This document shows, piece by piece, positions 43,999-52,577 of a stretch of DNA of 54,547 bases. The stretch lies in assembly GCF_009725235.1 (NCBI RefSeq), contig NZ_WJFC01000084.1, positions 1 through 54,547 of the forward strand, written 5' to 3'. The notes under the pieces were generated by a model that saw nothing but the letters and a program-made list of their open reading frames with translations, ran no database searches and was not told the origin of the DNA. Numbering within the stretch: the first letter of the stretch is position 1; every line of letters begins with the position of its first letter. The translations under genes were made by a program, and so were the position numbers. The DNA is from Scytonema sp. UIC 10036 (GTDB lineage Bacteria; Cyanobacteriota; Cyanobacteriia; Cyanobacteriales; Nostocaceae).

Positions 43999-44016
43999 CT
44001 ACTGAGCGTTCAATAG
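43999..44016. promoter_or_regulatory. candidate TetR operator 3
   Basis: CTACTGAGCGTTCAATAG, outer CTA/TAG arms, 33 bases before the DUF2141 ATG and overlapping its likely promoter. Confidence 0.6.
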
Positions 44017-44048
44017 AAATCTATAAAACCCTATAAAGGAGATGCAAA

Positions 44049-44579
44049 ATGCACAGATATAGTAAATTGTTAACTACCCTGAATGCAAAAGAAATTAAAG
44101 TAAGACAACCGATAGGCTTGCTGAAACTTTTAGCTGTTACCTTGGTTCTTCCAATAGTTGGAGGAATAGCGAGTCCATCCTCTGCGGGACTCAAACAAAA
44201 GAGTCAGTTAACCGTTGAGATTAAGGGGCTGAAAAATCAACAAGGGCAAGTTTGTTTAAGTTTATTTGCAAGTAGTAGAGGCTTTCCTAGCAACAGTTCT
44301 AGCGCCATACAAAGTCAATGCGTAGCAAGCGCAACAATGCCATTATCAATTACCTTTAAGAATTTACAACCAGGAAGTTATGCTGTTGCGGTTCTTCATG
44401 ATACCAATAGCGACAAAAAAGCGAATCGCAATGGTTTAGGAATTCCACTGGAAGGATTTGGATTTTCAGAAAATCCAGTTATCCTGACTGGTCCACCCAA
44501 ATTTAATGATGCTGCTGTTCTAGTGGCGGGTTCAACTACAAATATTCAAATTCAGTTGAATTATCTTTTAGGCGGCTAG
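44049..44579 (+). CDS. DUF2141 domain exported protein
   Basis: 176 residues. A hydrophobic segment (LLKLLAVTLVLPIVGGIASP, residues about 23-42) after a basic N-region acts as a signal peptide with likely cleavage near SSA. The mature domain is DUF2141: LTVEIKGLKNQQGQVCLSLF, FKNLQPGSYAVAVLHDTNSD, LGIPLEGFGFSENP. The family is a small beta-sandwich of unknown role, probably periplasmic. Strong ribosome site AAAGGAGATGCAAA before the ATG. Probably repressed by the adjacent TetR protein. Confidence 0.9.
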   Translation: MHRYSKLLTTLNAKEIKVRQPIGLLKLLAVTLVLPIVGGIASPSSAGLKQKSQLTVEIKGLKNQQGQVCLSLFASSRGFPSNSSSAIQSQCVASATMPLSITFKNLQPGSYAVAVLHDTNSDKKANRNGLGIPLEGFGFSENPVILTGPPKFNDAAVLVAGSTTNIQIQLNYLLGG

Positions 44580-44621
44580 CTTTGTTATTTTAAGGCAAAG
44601 AGTTTTGTACATTGAAAATGC

Positions 44622-44786
44622 TTATGCTGTGATGCTCATAGGAATGTCTATTGCAGTCAATTCTTCAAATGTTTGTGGCTGCATAAATTCTACATATTGA
44701 CTTACAAGTGTAGGAGGGAGCAATTCCAGCATACGTTTATTTTCTACCCAAAGTTCTATAACCTTAAATGGATCGCGATCGCATAA
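44622..44786 (-). pseudogene. C-terminal fragment of an unidentified protein
   Basis: The minus-strand frame is open after a TGA at 44787-44789 and reads DPFKVIELWVENKRMLELLP, PTLVSQYVEFMQPQTFEELT, AIDIPMSITA and a TAA. The sequence looks protein-like (Leu/Glu-rich, amphipathic), has no start codon of its own and abuts the 5'-truncated helicase. I do not recognise the family. Confidence 0.5.
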
Positions 44787-46427
44787 TCATACTTGAAAGT
44801 AAATGTATTTTGCTATCAGCTACTCCCTATAACAAAACCTATCTTGATCTATCAGCACAATTAGGGTTATTTGTTCCGGAAGATGAAGATTTGGGATTCC
44901 GACCTGAAGCTTTAATCAATGAGTTAGGAGGTGGTTCAGTAGGAGAATTAGAATTTATCAGAAAGCACCAATGTTCTGTGCGTTCGTTAGCTGCTTTTGA
45001 AAAAAGCGAACATCCCGATGACTGGCGAGAATTGATGAAACGTTATATGGTGCGGCGAACTCGTTCATTTATTAAAGAGAATTATGCCTACACCGATCGA
45101 ATAGGTCGGAAGTATTTAGAATTTTCTGATGGCAGACATTCGTATTTTCCAGATCGTATACCTCGAACTGTAAAATTTTTGCTTGAAGGTTCTGATACTG
45201 ACTTGTATTCTCGCCTTTACTCTGAGTCAATCATAGAGGTCATTAATCAACTAAATCTTCCTCGGTATGGGCTGGGAAATTATGTTGTTAATAAACACAA
45301 ACAACCAGTAACAGAAACAGAACAAAATCAACTCAATGCATTATTTCGTGGTGGAAGAAGGTTAATGGGATTTTCCCGTACCAATTTATTTAAACGTTTA
45401 GAAAGTAGTGATATTGCCTTTCTTCAATCAATTGAACGTCATATTTTAAGAAATTTCATTTATTTATATGCAATTGAACAAGGACATGATATTCCAATTG
45501 GGACTCAAGAAGCTGATTTATTAGACACTCGCAATAATGATGAAGATACTGATTCTGTGGCAACTACTTTGTTTGACGAGGAAACAGAAGATGAAGATAT
45601 TACCCTTATTTATTCTCCTGTAGAAAAAGAAGAAATTTTGCCTTCCGTAACAGCAATGAGAGCTACAGAAAAGAGATTTCGTCAAAAAGCAGAGTCAATT
45701 TACAAAGAATATGCTACTCGGTATAAACGTCGGTTTAAATGGCTGCGTGCTACTCTTTTTGACGTTAAAAAACTAAAACGGGATTTATTACTGTACGTTC
45801 GCTTATTTTGAGATCCAAAGGGGAATTAAAGCCTTAATGTAAAAGGAAAAAGAGGATTTTTACGTGAACCATTATTTTTGTGTAAAATTTGTGACCATTC
45901 AAAAAGGCTAAGAGAGGCGGTTATTTAAGCCGTAGGCATAGGATAAATCATAAAATGACCAAAAGCTCCTATGGGACTAAAAATGCCTGAATCCATTTCA
46001 CAGCCTGAATTACAACCCCTGTAAAGCTTAATTAAATCTTGCGGTTAAAAATGAGCGAACGTACAGTTATTAGCAGATGCCAAAGCGCTTATCAACGTCT
46101 TACAATATTGTGGCAAGTGGAAGCCCGAAGAAGATGAAAAACTGGCCGCGTTAGTCAAACTGCTAACGCAAACTCACTCTAAAGATAAAGTACTAATTTT
46201 TACTCAATTTGCCGATACAGTACGATATCTGACTGACAATTTGCAGGCAAGAAATGTTACTCATGTTGCAGGAGTTACAGGTCAATCTAAAGATCCAACT
46301 GAATTGGTAGGAAGATTTAGCCCTGCAAGTCATGGAAAACGCGATCGCATTTCACAAGCAAACGAATTGCGTGTTCTAATTGCTACTGACGTCCTAAGTG
46401 AAGGTCATAATCTGCAAGACTGTGCAA
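44768..46427 (+). pseudogene. SNF2-type DNA/RNA helicase, truncated at both ends and interrupted by a MITE
   Basis: The sequence starts at motif III (CILLSATPYNKTYLDL), so Walker A and DExx motifs are missing. It continues through RYMVRRTRSFIKENYAYTDR and LRATLFDVKKLKRDLL to 45790, where the 276-bp MITE begins. Beyond it, LADAKALINVLQYCGKWKPE, VLIFTQFADTVRYLTDNLQA and LRVLIATDVLSEGHNLQDCA (helicase motifs IV-V) follow. It ends at CAI, before the expected motif VI, at the IsrB element. Removing the MITE and one TTATTA copy restores the frame (RDLLADAK). The fragment 44768-45811 and 46241-46456 would appear as two short genes. Confidence 0.9.
45791..46066. mobile_element. 276-bp MITE with 6-bp target duplication
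   Basis: Terminal inverted repeats CTGTACGTTCGCTTATTTT and the complement of AAAAATGAGCGAACGTACAG agree at 18 of 19 positions. Direct TTATTA copies flank it (45785-45790, 46067-46072). No transposase inside. The host gene reads in frame if it is removed. Confidence 0.9.
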
Positions 46428-47597
46428 TTATGGCTCTTCAGTACTTGTTATGCTAAAATAACAAGTACTGAAGAGCCTAATGTTTTTTCCTTTTTGAGTT
46501 GTACGGACATAATCGCCAGAACGAAAACCGAAGGGCGTAATTGTTCCTCCAAGTCGCTTGAGTATTCCTCCTTTTTGATACTCTTCTTGGTGCAATTTTC
46601 TGCGAAATAACTTTGGACGAGTCATGACAATGAATGGTGTAGGTGTTACTTTGCACATTCCTACCCAGTGATATCCGTGAGTGTTAGCGGTTTGGAACGG
46701 AACATATTGAATAAAGTGATTGGCAGCGAGAGCGATTGCGTCATTGCCATGTGTTTCAATAGTCTGTTTTGACTTATCGGACTTATCTTTAATTAAACCG
46801 AGTTGATTTCTTAATCCTTCTGTATTACGACTATCTACGAGAACAACTAGGACAATTTTAGAAATTTCTTTTCTAAACCACTCTTGACCCACAGTTAAAG
46901 GCGAAATACCACAACCATTTTTCTGTGTGTCGCCACCGCAATCTTCGTCTCTTAAAGTGCAGTAAGGAATAATTTTGATAGCTTCTTGTAAAATTCTTAA
47001 CTCCATCAACCGATTAGCCCTAACTGACGGAGGCAGCTTAGAACCACGTCGGTTATTAAATTTTTTCTGTCTGTGATTGCGAATCTTAAATGGTTTGGTT
47101 CGATCTATTCTTCTTCCCCTCCGACTTCGACGCAACTCTTTTCTTTTCGCCATCTTACCAGTGATTGATTGACGGTCTTTTTTCTTTTTCTTCGATTTGT
47201 AAAATCCTGGCAATACAGCATGAATAACTGCTATTGTGGCTAGCTTAGATTGAAAAGCGATTCCCGTAAAACACTTCCCTCTATCCGTTGAAGCTGCAAT
47301 GTCTTGCAGTTCATGTCCTGATGGCTCGCTATTTAATTGAACATAAAAAATCCCGATAACCGAACGCTTGGGAATTGCTTTTCCTGACTCTATCCACTTC
47401 CTTGCTCTCGCGCCAGTTGTGGGCATCAGGGGTTTGTTATCTGGCGAGACAACTGGTACTCTTGTAACTTGTCGATTTTGATTTTTCATTCCTTTATTAG
47501 GGATATTAGGGATAACCCAATAAACTGTGTTTGTTATTTTTGGTAACGTCCCTCCGGTCATTTTAGTAGCCGCATCTCTTCTTCTCACAGAAGCCAA
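46428..47597 (-). CDS. IsrB: IscB-like RNA-guided nuclease lacking HNH
   Basis: 389 residues. The PLMP/RRXRR domain reads TRVPVVSPDNKPLMPTTGAR, RARKWIESGKAIPKR (residues 45-79). RuvC-I has Asp105 (STDRGKCFTGIAFQS). An Arg-rich bridge helix (KRKELRRSRRGRRIDRTKPF) and NNRRGSKLPPSVRANR follow. RuvC-II has Glu218 before SPLTVGQEWF, and RuvC-III has His283/Asp286 (THGNDAIALA). No HNH lies between II and III, which defines IsrB; known IsrB nicks DNA guided by omegaRNA. The end after FRSGDYVRTTQKGKN is encoded by a palindrome (LFSTCYFSITSTEEP), about 50 residues short of the usual tail by my recollection. An ATG at 47489 may be the true start. Confidence 0.9.
   Translation of the reverse strand: MASVRRRDAATKMTGGTLPKITNTVYWVIPNIPNKGMKNQNRQVTRVPVVSPDNKPLMPTTGARARKWIESGKAIPKRSVIGIFYVQLNSEPSGHELQDIAASTDRGKCFTGIAFQSKLATIAVIHAVLPGFYKSKKKKKDRQSITGKMAKRKELRRSRRGRRIDRTKPFKIRNHRQKKFNNRRGSKLPPSVRANRLMELRILQEAIKIIPYCTLRDEDCGGDTQKNGCGISPLTVGQEWFRKEISKIVLVVLVDSRNTEGLRNQLGLIKDKSDKSKQTIETHGNDAIALAANHFIQYVPFQTANTHGYHWVGMCKVTPTPFIVMTRPKLFRRKLHQEEYQKGGILKRLGGTITPFGFRSGDYVRTTQKGKNIRLFSTCYFSITSTEEP
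46432..46477. repeat. 20-bp perfect palindrome at the IsrB element end
   Basis: GGCTCTTCAGTACTTGTTAT (46432-46451) and its exact complement (46458-46477) with a 6-nt loop GCTAAA. It encodes the last residues of the IsrB frame and directly adjoins the helicase fragment. On the plus strand a T-run follows at 46483-46488. Confidence 0.88.
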
Positions 47598-47814
47598 TTA
47601 GTTTGTCCGAACTAGGGAAATATTCGGAAGTAATTTACTACTAAAACTTAGAACTGGGTGCTGGCTTTCTTAACAACGTATAATGCCCTTTGTAACGAGC
47701 TTTTGACTCTCCCCAGTGACCTAACCAACTCTTGCGGTGCCTATTGAGAGCTAAAGACTGGCTTTAGTTTTTGGCAAGCCTACACCTACCCGAAGGGAGG
47801 TGTAGGTAGTTGAC
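47598..47814 (-). ncRNA. candidate IsrB omegaRNA
   Basis: Upstream of isrB on its strand, where IscB/IsrB omegaRNAs are encoded. Begins GTCAACTACC, then a strong hairpin (47779-47806, CCTACACCT/AGGTGTAGG) and several further paired segments (AAAGCCAGTCTTTAGCTC, CCTAGTTCGGACAAACTAATT). The guide would be the 16 or so bases at 47815-47830 on the minus strand. Ends not mapped. Confidence 0.6.
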
Positions 47815-47854
47815 GGCAGGTTTTTAACCCATGTTATTCATTTGGGAACGTAAC

Positions 47855-48163
47855 TCACTTTTGGGGGAACTTCCTCACTTGATACTCTTCTGACTCTACG
47901 ATGTTTTGTGGAAATCCCAGTGCTTGAGTAAACTTTTGTTCAATTGCCTCTAAATCAGCTTGGGGTACTGCTTTCCACTGTTCTCGTGTAGCCCAACGGA
48001 CGATCAAGACAACTTCTGTAGCATTATTTGGGTCGATCCACACTTCTTTTTCCAAGAACCCTGGATACTTGGCAAGCGCTGCCGTCCAAATTTCTGCATC
48101 CTTCAGGATAAATTTTTCCCGTTGTGCGGGCGGAACTTTCACCTTAAGTAGCTCGATAACCAC
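47855..48163 (-). CDS. TIGR03792 family protein (antibiotic-biosynthesis-monooxygenase-like fold)
   Basis: 102 residues: MVIELLKVKVPPAQREKFIL, then IWTAALAKYPGFLEKEVWID, VVLIVRWATREQWKAVP and the closing ESEEYQVRKFPQ. This is the cyanobacterial TIGR03792 family, a ferredoxin-like ABM/Dabb fold without an assigned reaction. No membrane or export signal. It sits beside the IsrB element but is probably host core. Confidence 0.9.
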   Translation of the reverse strand: MVIELLKVKVPPAQREKFILKDAEIWTAALAKYPGFLEKEVWIDPNNATEVVLIVRWATREQWKAVPQADLEAIEQKFTQALGFPQNIVESEEYQVRKFPQK

Positions 48164-48294
48164 ACTATTGATTCCCCGTATTTGTTTGTCAGAATAGATA
48201 TGTACTCTATATTAATTAACCTTAGTGGCATAGGTCTATAGCGTAGATTTATGAAAAAGGGTTTTTTGCTTTGAAACAATCAATTATTGGGATT

Positions 48295-48618
48295 ATGGAC
48301 AACAACAACTGGATGCAGCAGTTATTAATGTTGGGTATTGGCACAACATCGCTAGTGGCTGATAAAGTGAGGGAAGCAAGCGATCGCCTTGTTAAAGATG
48401 GCAAGCTCGATCCCGAACAGGCGAAAGCGGTTATGGATGATATGGTACAGCAATTAAAGTCGGAGCAGGGAACTTGGGATGCCCAAATGCAACGGCAACT
48501 ACGGAATATGTTGCAGGATTTGGGGGTTGCTCGTCAGTCAGAAGTAGATGAATTGCGCGGTAGGATAGATCGCTTGGAGCGTCAAGTCCGCGATTTAGAA
48601 AATAAGCTTTGGCGTTAG
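48295..48618 (+). CDS. phasin family-like coiled-coil protein
   Basis: 107 residues from the ATG at 48295 (MDNNNWMQQLLMLGIGTTSL); a TTG eight codons earlier also opens the frame. Almost entirely helical: VADKVREASDRLVKDGKLDP, EQAKAVMDDMVQQLKSE and a heptad C-terminus SEVDELRGRIDRLERQVRDL. Proteins of this kind are annotated as phasin-family in cyanobacteria, where phasins coat polyhydroxyalkanoate granules; here only a general coiled-coil role is supported. It precedes the FKBP gene on the same strand. Confidence 0.75.
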   Translation: MDNNNWMQQLLMLGIGTTSLVADKVREASDRLVKDGKLDPEQAKAVMDDMVQQLKSEQGTWDAQMQRQLRNMLQDLGVARQSEVDELRGRIDRLERQVRDLENKLWR

Positions 48619-48696
48619 CGATCGCTTTGTGTTTTAAACTAAATTTTGTTGTGCTGGTCATCTTATTACCAGACTTCCTTAGTAGGGAGGACTATT

Positions 48697-49248
48697 TTGA
48701 AAGGAATTTTACTCAGTGTGGGGTTCATGCTGGTTTGTGTTGTCGTCTTGGTTGTGGCACAAGTAGGTAGTAACAACCAGAACACGGCGACTGCGGCACA
48801 GATGACCGATACAACTCCAGCACCCACTCAAGCAACTGAAAACAATACCTTAATTGCAAGCAAAGCTATGTCTGAAGCTAATGCCTCTAATGCACCCTCT
48901 GGAGCTAATGCAGTTACTACACCCTCTGGATTAAAGTATGTTGAACTTAAGGAGGGAACTGGAGCAACTCCTAAAACCGGACAGACGGTTGTAGTTCACT
49001 ACACCGGTACCTTGGAAAATGGGAAGAAGTTCGATAGTTCACGCGATCGCAACCAACCATTTTCATTTAAACTTGGTGTCGGACAAGTCATTAAAGGTTG
49101 GGATGAAGGACTCAGCACTATGAAAGTCGGAGGTCGTCGTCAGTTGATTATACCTTCCGAGCTAGGTTACGGTGCTCGCGGTGCAGGTGGCGTTATTCCA
49201 CCTAATGCTACCCTCATTTTTGATGTGGAATTGTTGGATGTTAAGTAA
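48697..49248 (+). CDS. FKBP-type peptidyl-prolyl cis-trans isomerase, membrane-anchored
   Basis: About 183 residues from a TTG start at 48697, chosen because GGGAGG lies six bases upstream; the frame is open from 48646. An N-terminal membrane segment ([20 protein letters not shown]) is followed by a Thr/Ala/Asn-rich linker and one FKBP domain: [76 protein letters not shown]. All main active-site residues (Tyr, Phe, Asp, Trp, Tyr) are visible. It likely helps fold proteins in the periplasm or thylakoid lumen. Confidence 0.93.
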   Translation: MKGILLSVGFMLVCVVVLVVAQVGSNNQNTATAAQMTDTTPAPTQATENNTLIASKAMSEANASNAPSGANAVTTPSGLKYVELKEGTGATPKTGQTVVVHYTGTLENGKKFDSSRDRNQPFSFKLGVGQVIKGWDEGLSTMKVGGRRQLIIPSELGYGARGAGGVIPPNATLIFDVELLDVK

Positions 49249-49250
49249 TA

Positions 49251-49312
49251 GTTAGTGGTTAGTGGTTAGTGGTTAGTAGCTTTCTTCCAACTAACAACTA
49301 ACCACTTACTAA
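49251..49312. repeat. GGTTAGT heptamer repeat with inverted arm
   Basis: Four copies of GGTTAGT then AACTAACAACTAACCACTTA on the opposite arm, forming an imperfect hairpin between the convergent FKBP and dnaB genes. Confidence 0.8.
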
Positions 49313-49315
49313 TTG

Positions 49316-51820
49316 TTAATATCCACCCGGTCTAGCTAAATTTTTAAACTTGGTAAATTGTGGGTCGAATAAGAGTTTGACAGTACCTGTTGGACCGTTA
49401 CGGTGTTTGGCTATGATGACTTCGGCAATTCCGCGATCGGGAGTATCACTGTTATAGTATTCATCCCTGTACAGCATTATGACTAAATCCGCGTCCTGTT
49501 CGATCGAACCCGATTCTCTTAGATCGGATAACATTGGTCGCTTGTTGGTGCGAGATTCTACCCCTCTACTTAACTGAGATAAAGCAATGATGGGAACAGA
49601 TAATTCACGGGCTAAACCTTTGATGCTGCGGGTAATTCTCGATAATTCTTGTACGCGATTATCTCCTGCTCCTTCCATCAGTTGCAAGTAATCTAGAATA
49701 ATCAAACCGAGTTCGGAACCAATTTCTGCTTGCAAGCGCCGTGCCTGACTCCGCATTTCTGTAACTGTAATATTGGGAGTATCGTCAATATAAATTGGCA
49801 TCTCCGTCAGCGTACTAATAGCACGGCTTAAAGGTTCCCATTGTGTCTGGCTAATTCTTCCACTTCGCAAGTAACCACTTTCAATTCCTGCTTCGCTGGC
49901 TAGTAACCTTTGTACGAGTTGCTCTTTCGACATTTCTAAACTAAATACAGCAACTGGTAATTTATAAGAAGCTGCAACATTGTGAGCAAGGTTTAAACAG
50001 AACGCAGTGTTGTGAACACAAATATCATTGGCTACAAAATTGTGGCTGACGGGAATTGTCAAATCGTACACTTGTTTATAGCCTAGTGGCTCAATAGAAA
50101 TGATTTGATCCCAATAAATATCTCCTGTTACTAAATTTTGTAATGGCATCTCTTCTAATGCAGTTGCTTTAGCTGCTGCTATTTGCTTCCCTATTTCGAC
50201 TGGAACAAGATGTCTATTGGTTTTATATCTCTTTGTAATTAAAGCCGCTTCTACTTGTAATAAAGCTGTTTCCTTCCCAAAAATCCCAATCTCTGAAATA
50301 AAAGTTTTGATCGAATTAGCATCAGTAATATCTAATTGCCAAGCTAATCGGTTACTATCTTCAGATTCGATAAATCGCTGCTTTAAAGTTGCAATTACGC
50401 CAAATCTTAGTAGTAAGTGTTGTATTTGTCTTGCTAGTTTTTCGCTAACAGTGCTATATCCTAATTGTAACTGACTGCTTTCCTGAACAGTTGCACATCC
50501 ATCTGTTGCAAAGAGACGGTTGAGGAATAAAGCAACTTGCGATCGCTCTAATTGAAAAACAAAAGCGGGAATTGTTTGTGTGTTAGCTTTCTTTCCCCAG
50601 AATCCTAAGTCTTCCAACCATTGAATGAGAGGATTTTTTTGTTCTTGGCTTCTTGTCGTATCCAGTGTTAAAGCCGGGTTGAAACAGTTTTCTCTGGCAA
50701 CTTTTAATTGAGAACCAAAACACTTAGCAGCATGGATAAAGTCTTGTTGAATTATAGAATTTGTATGAGTAAATTCCGGTGTCGTGTCTGTTAAGGAAGC
50801 ATCTCCTATAAAGTAAGCTAACAATTTAACTTCACACTCACGGACTTTCTTTGTACCAAATATATTTATTTGGCGAGGGACAGCAATTCTAGTTCCTACA
50901 GTCAGTTCTGAAAGGGGATGCCATCCATCAATGGTTAAATAGGGATGAGTAATAGTCGTCTCAACAGACCTTCCCAATTGAGTTGTAACACGAAAAATAG
51001 GTTTAATGCCGTCATCAATAAATGCCGAAGGTTGAGTTATCTGGAGTTTCCAATCATCTGTTAGGGTCAACAATTCTGCTTGATGTTGCTGATAAATTTC
51101 TTCGATAGTAGAAATTGAGCCATCTGCTAATACGATTTCTGTATCATGGACGATACATTTCCCCATTGACGGACGTCCTGCAACAATAATCAGATCGGAA
51201 CGCTGAAAACCACTCGTTAATGCGTCCAAGTCATAAAAACCACAGGGAATTCCTGGTAAAGCAATACCTTGATTGCGAGTTTCTATATCTTGGAAGGCAT
51301 TAATTAACGTGTTCTCAATATGAACTAAACCAACTTGAGGGCGATCCTGAGTAACGTTAAAAACTTTTTGTTCTGCTTGGTCGAGAACAATAGGAAGTTC
51401 GGTTTCTGTCTGATAACCCAGTTGTACAATGTCATTACCTGCTTTTATGAGCTGACGTCGCAGGAATTTGTCCACCACCAACTCTGCTAAAGCATCAATG
51501 TTAACGGCTGACACCGTGCGGTCTACCAGTGTAGCGAGTTTATTTCTTCCACCAACACGGGTTAACAGATCGCGATCATTGAGCCAGTTGATAACTGCCA
51601 GTAAGTCTGTGGGTTTCCCTTGATTGTGCAGGGACAACGTGGCTTGATAAATATCTTTATGAGCACTGATATAAAAGGCTTCTGGGACTAGGCGATCGCG
51701 CACCCTGTTAATTGCTTCTGGGTCTAGCAGTATACCTCCGAGTATAGCTTCTTCTGCCTCTATATTTTGGGGAGGGAGACGATCTATGGAATTGCCTTGA
51801 AAGTTGAGTTCTTCAGACAT
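49316..51820 (-). CDS. dnaB: replicative DNA helicase DnaB with intein
   Basis: 834 residues, of which 383 are an intein; the exteins sum to 451, normal for DnaB, the hexameric helicase that unwinds DNA at the replication fork. N-terminal domain PQNIEAEEAILGGILLDPEA; Walker A is AGRPSMGK-TA, split by the intein after Lys221; C-terminal motifs LGLIILDYLQLM (Walker B), SQLSRGVE and SGSIEQDADLVIMLYRDEYY are intact. Splicing is required to rebuild the ATP-binding loop. It is downstream of rplI on the same strand, as in many bacteria, but separated by a terminator. Confidence 0.97.
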   Translation of the reverse strand: MSEELNFQGNSIDRLPPQNIEAEEAILGGILLDPEAINRVRDRLVPEAFYISAHKDIYQATLSLHNQGKPTDLLAVINWLNDRDLLTRVGGRNKLATLVDRTVSAVNIDALAELVVDKFLRRQLIKAGNDIVQLGYQTETELPIVLDQAEQKVFNVTQDRPQVGLVHIENTLINAFQDIETRNQGIALPGIPCGFYDLDALTSGFQRSDLIIVAGRPSMGKCIVHDTEIVLADGSISTIEEIYQQHQAELLTLTDDWKLQITQPSAFIDDGIKPIFRVTTQLGRSVETTITHPYLTIDGWHPLSELTVGTRIAVPRQINIFGTKKVRECEVKLLAYFIGDASLTDTTPEFTHTNSIIQQDFIHAAKCFGSQLKVARENCFNPALTLDTTRSQEQKNPLIQWLEDLGFWGKKANTQTIPAFVFQLERSQVALFLNRLFATDGCATVQESSQLQLGYSTVSEKLARQIQHLLLRFGVIATLKQRFIESEDSNRLAWQLDITDANSIKTFISEIGIFGKETALLQVEAALITKRYKTNRHLVPVEIGKQIAAAKATALEEMPLQNLVTGDIYWDQIISIEPLGYKQVYDLTIPVSHNFVANDICVHNTAFCLNLAHNVAASYKLPVAVFSLEMSKEQLVQRLLASEAGIESGYLRSGRISQTQWEPLSRAISTLTEMPIYIDDTPNITVTEMRSQARRLQAEIGSELGLIILDYLQLMEGAGDNRVQELSRITRSIKGLARELSVPIIALSQLSRGVESRTNKRPMLSDLRESGSIEQDADLVIMLYRDEYYNSDTPDRGIAEVIIAKHRNGPTGTVKLLFDPQFTKFKNLARPGGY
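50009..51157 (-). other. DnaB intein with LAGLIDADG homing endonuclease
   Basis: Residues 222-604 of the precursor. It begins with Cys (CIVHDTEIVLADGS), has block B TITHPYLTIDGWH with the Thr-x-x-His pair, endonuclease motifs LLAYFIGDASL and LNRLFATDGCA, and ends VYDLTIPVSHNFVANDICVH, then Asn, with Thr as the +1 extein residue. All catalytic residues for splicing are present, and the two LAGLIDADG-like motifs keep their Asp, so homing activity is plausible. Confidence 0.95.
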
Positions 51821-51892
51821 AAAAGAATTTCTTTAGAGTTTTTCAATACAAATGAACTATTACTCTTATAAACCAAAATTTGTTCATCTAAT

Positions 51893-51917
51893 AAAAAGAC
51901 GCTGCAATGCAACGTCT
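51893..51917 (-). terminator. intrinsic terminator between rplI and dnaB
   Basis: On the minus strand AGACG-TTGCATTGCAG-CGTCT followed by TTTTTA, 50 bases after the rplI stop. It separates rplI from dnaB transcription, at least in part. Confidence 0.8.
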
Positions 51918-51966
51918 CTTTACAATACGTATAGATTTTTACAAGAAATTTATTTTGTGAATCAGC

Positions 51967-52425
51967 TTAGCTAGCGACCACTTCGATTTTGACTTTCGCT
52001 GTTACGTCTGTAAACAGCTTAACATCGGCTTCGTAAGTTCCTAATTTGCTAATGTCTGGTATGGTAATACCACGGCGATCCACTTCTAGCCCTGTAATTT
52101 GTTGAATAACGTCTGCCACTTCTTGGGTGGTCACAGTACCGAAAATAGCATCCCCTTCACCAACTTGTTTGGCGATGTTGTAACTACTTACCTTTTCTAT
52201 GGTTGCTTTTTGTTCTTGAGCTTGTTGCTTCAGTTCTAGTTGTCTTTGACGTTCTAGTTCGCGCCGACGCTCAACTTGCTTCAAAATTCCAGGAGTTGCT
52301 TTAGTTGCTAATTTTTTAGGAACTAGATAGTTCCTAGCATAGCCAGGAGCGACTTCTACTAGGTCGCCGGATTTTCCCAGCTTGCTTACGTCTTGAGTTA
52401 GTACTAATTGTACGCGTTTCGCCAT
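51967..52425 (-). CDS. rplI: 50S ribosomal protein L9
   Basis: 152 residues, normal length. N-terminal rRNA-binding domain [40 protein letters not shown], the long charged connecting helix [20 protein letters not shown] and the C-terminal domain [20 protein letters not shown], are textbook bL9. It binds 23S rRNA domain V near the L1 stalk. It lies upstream of dnaB on the same strand, a common bacterial arrangement. Confidence 0.98.
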   Translation of the reverse strand: MAKRVQLVLTQDVSKLGKSGDLVEVAPGYARNYLVPKKLATKATPGILKQVERRRELERQRQLELKQQAQEQKATIEKVSSYNIAKQVGEGDAIFGTVTTQEVADVIQQITGLEVDRRGITIPDISKLGTYEADVKLFTDVTAKVKIEVVAS

Positions 52426-52577
52426 CTTTGTTCTTGTTTCTCTACTGTCGTTAAAATATTAATCGCTTGAGCTTCGTACTGCCATCGCTTACATCGTAGC
52501 TTTATCCTGAGAAGCAAGAGCGTTTATCATCAAACCTAAAGATTATAGCGAAAAATTTGTGCGATCGCAACTATTTT

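Larger units (their letters stand above)
46428..47814 (-). mobile_element. IsrB-carrying IS200/IS605-superfamily element
   Basis: The isrB gene plus 5' structured region, from the palindrome at 46432 to the GTCAACTACC hairpin end at 47814. No TnpA is present, so it is non-autonomous. It truncates the helicase gene on one side; helicase sequence does not resume on the other, so a deletion accompanied or followed insertion. Confidence 0.75.
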
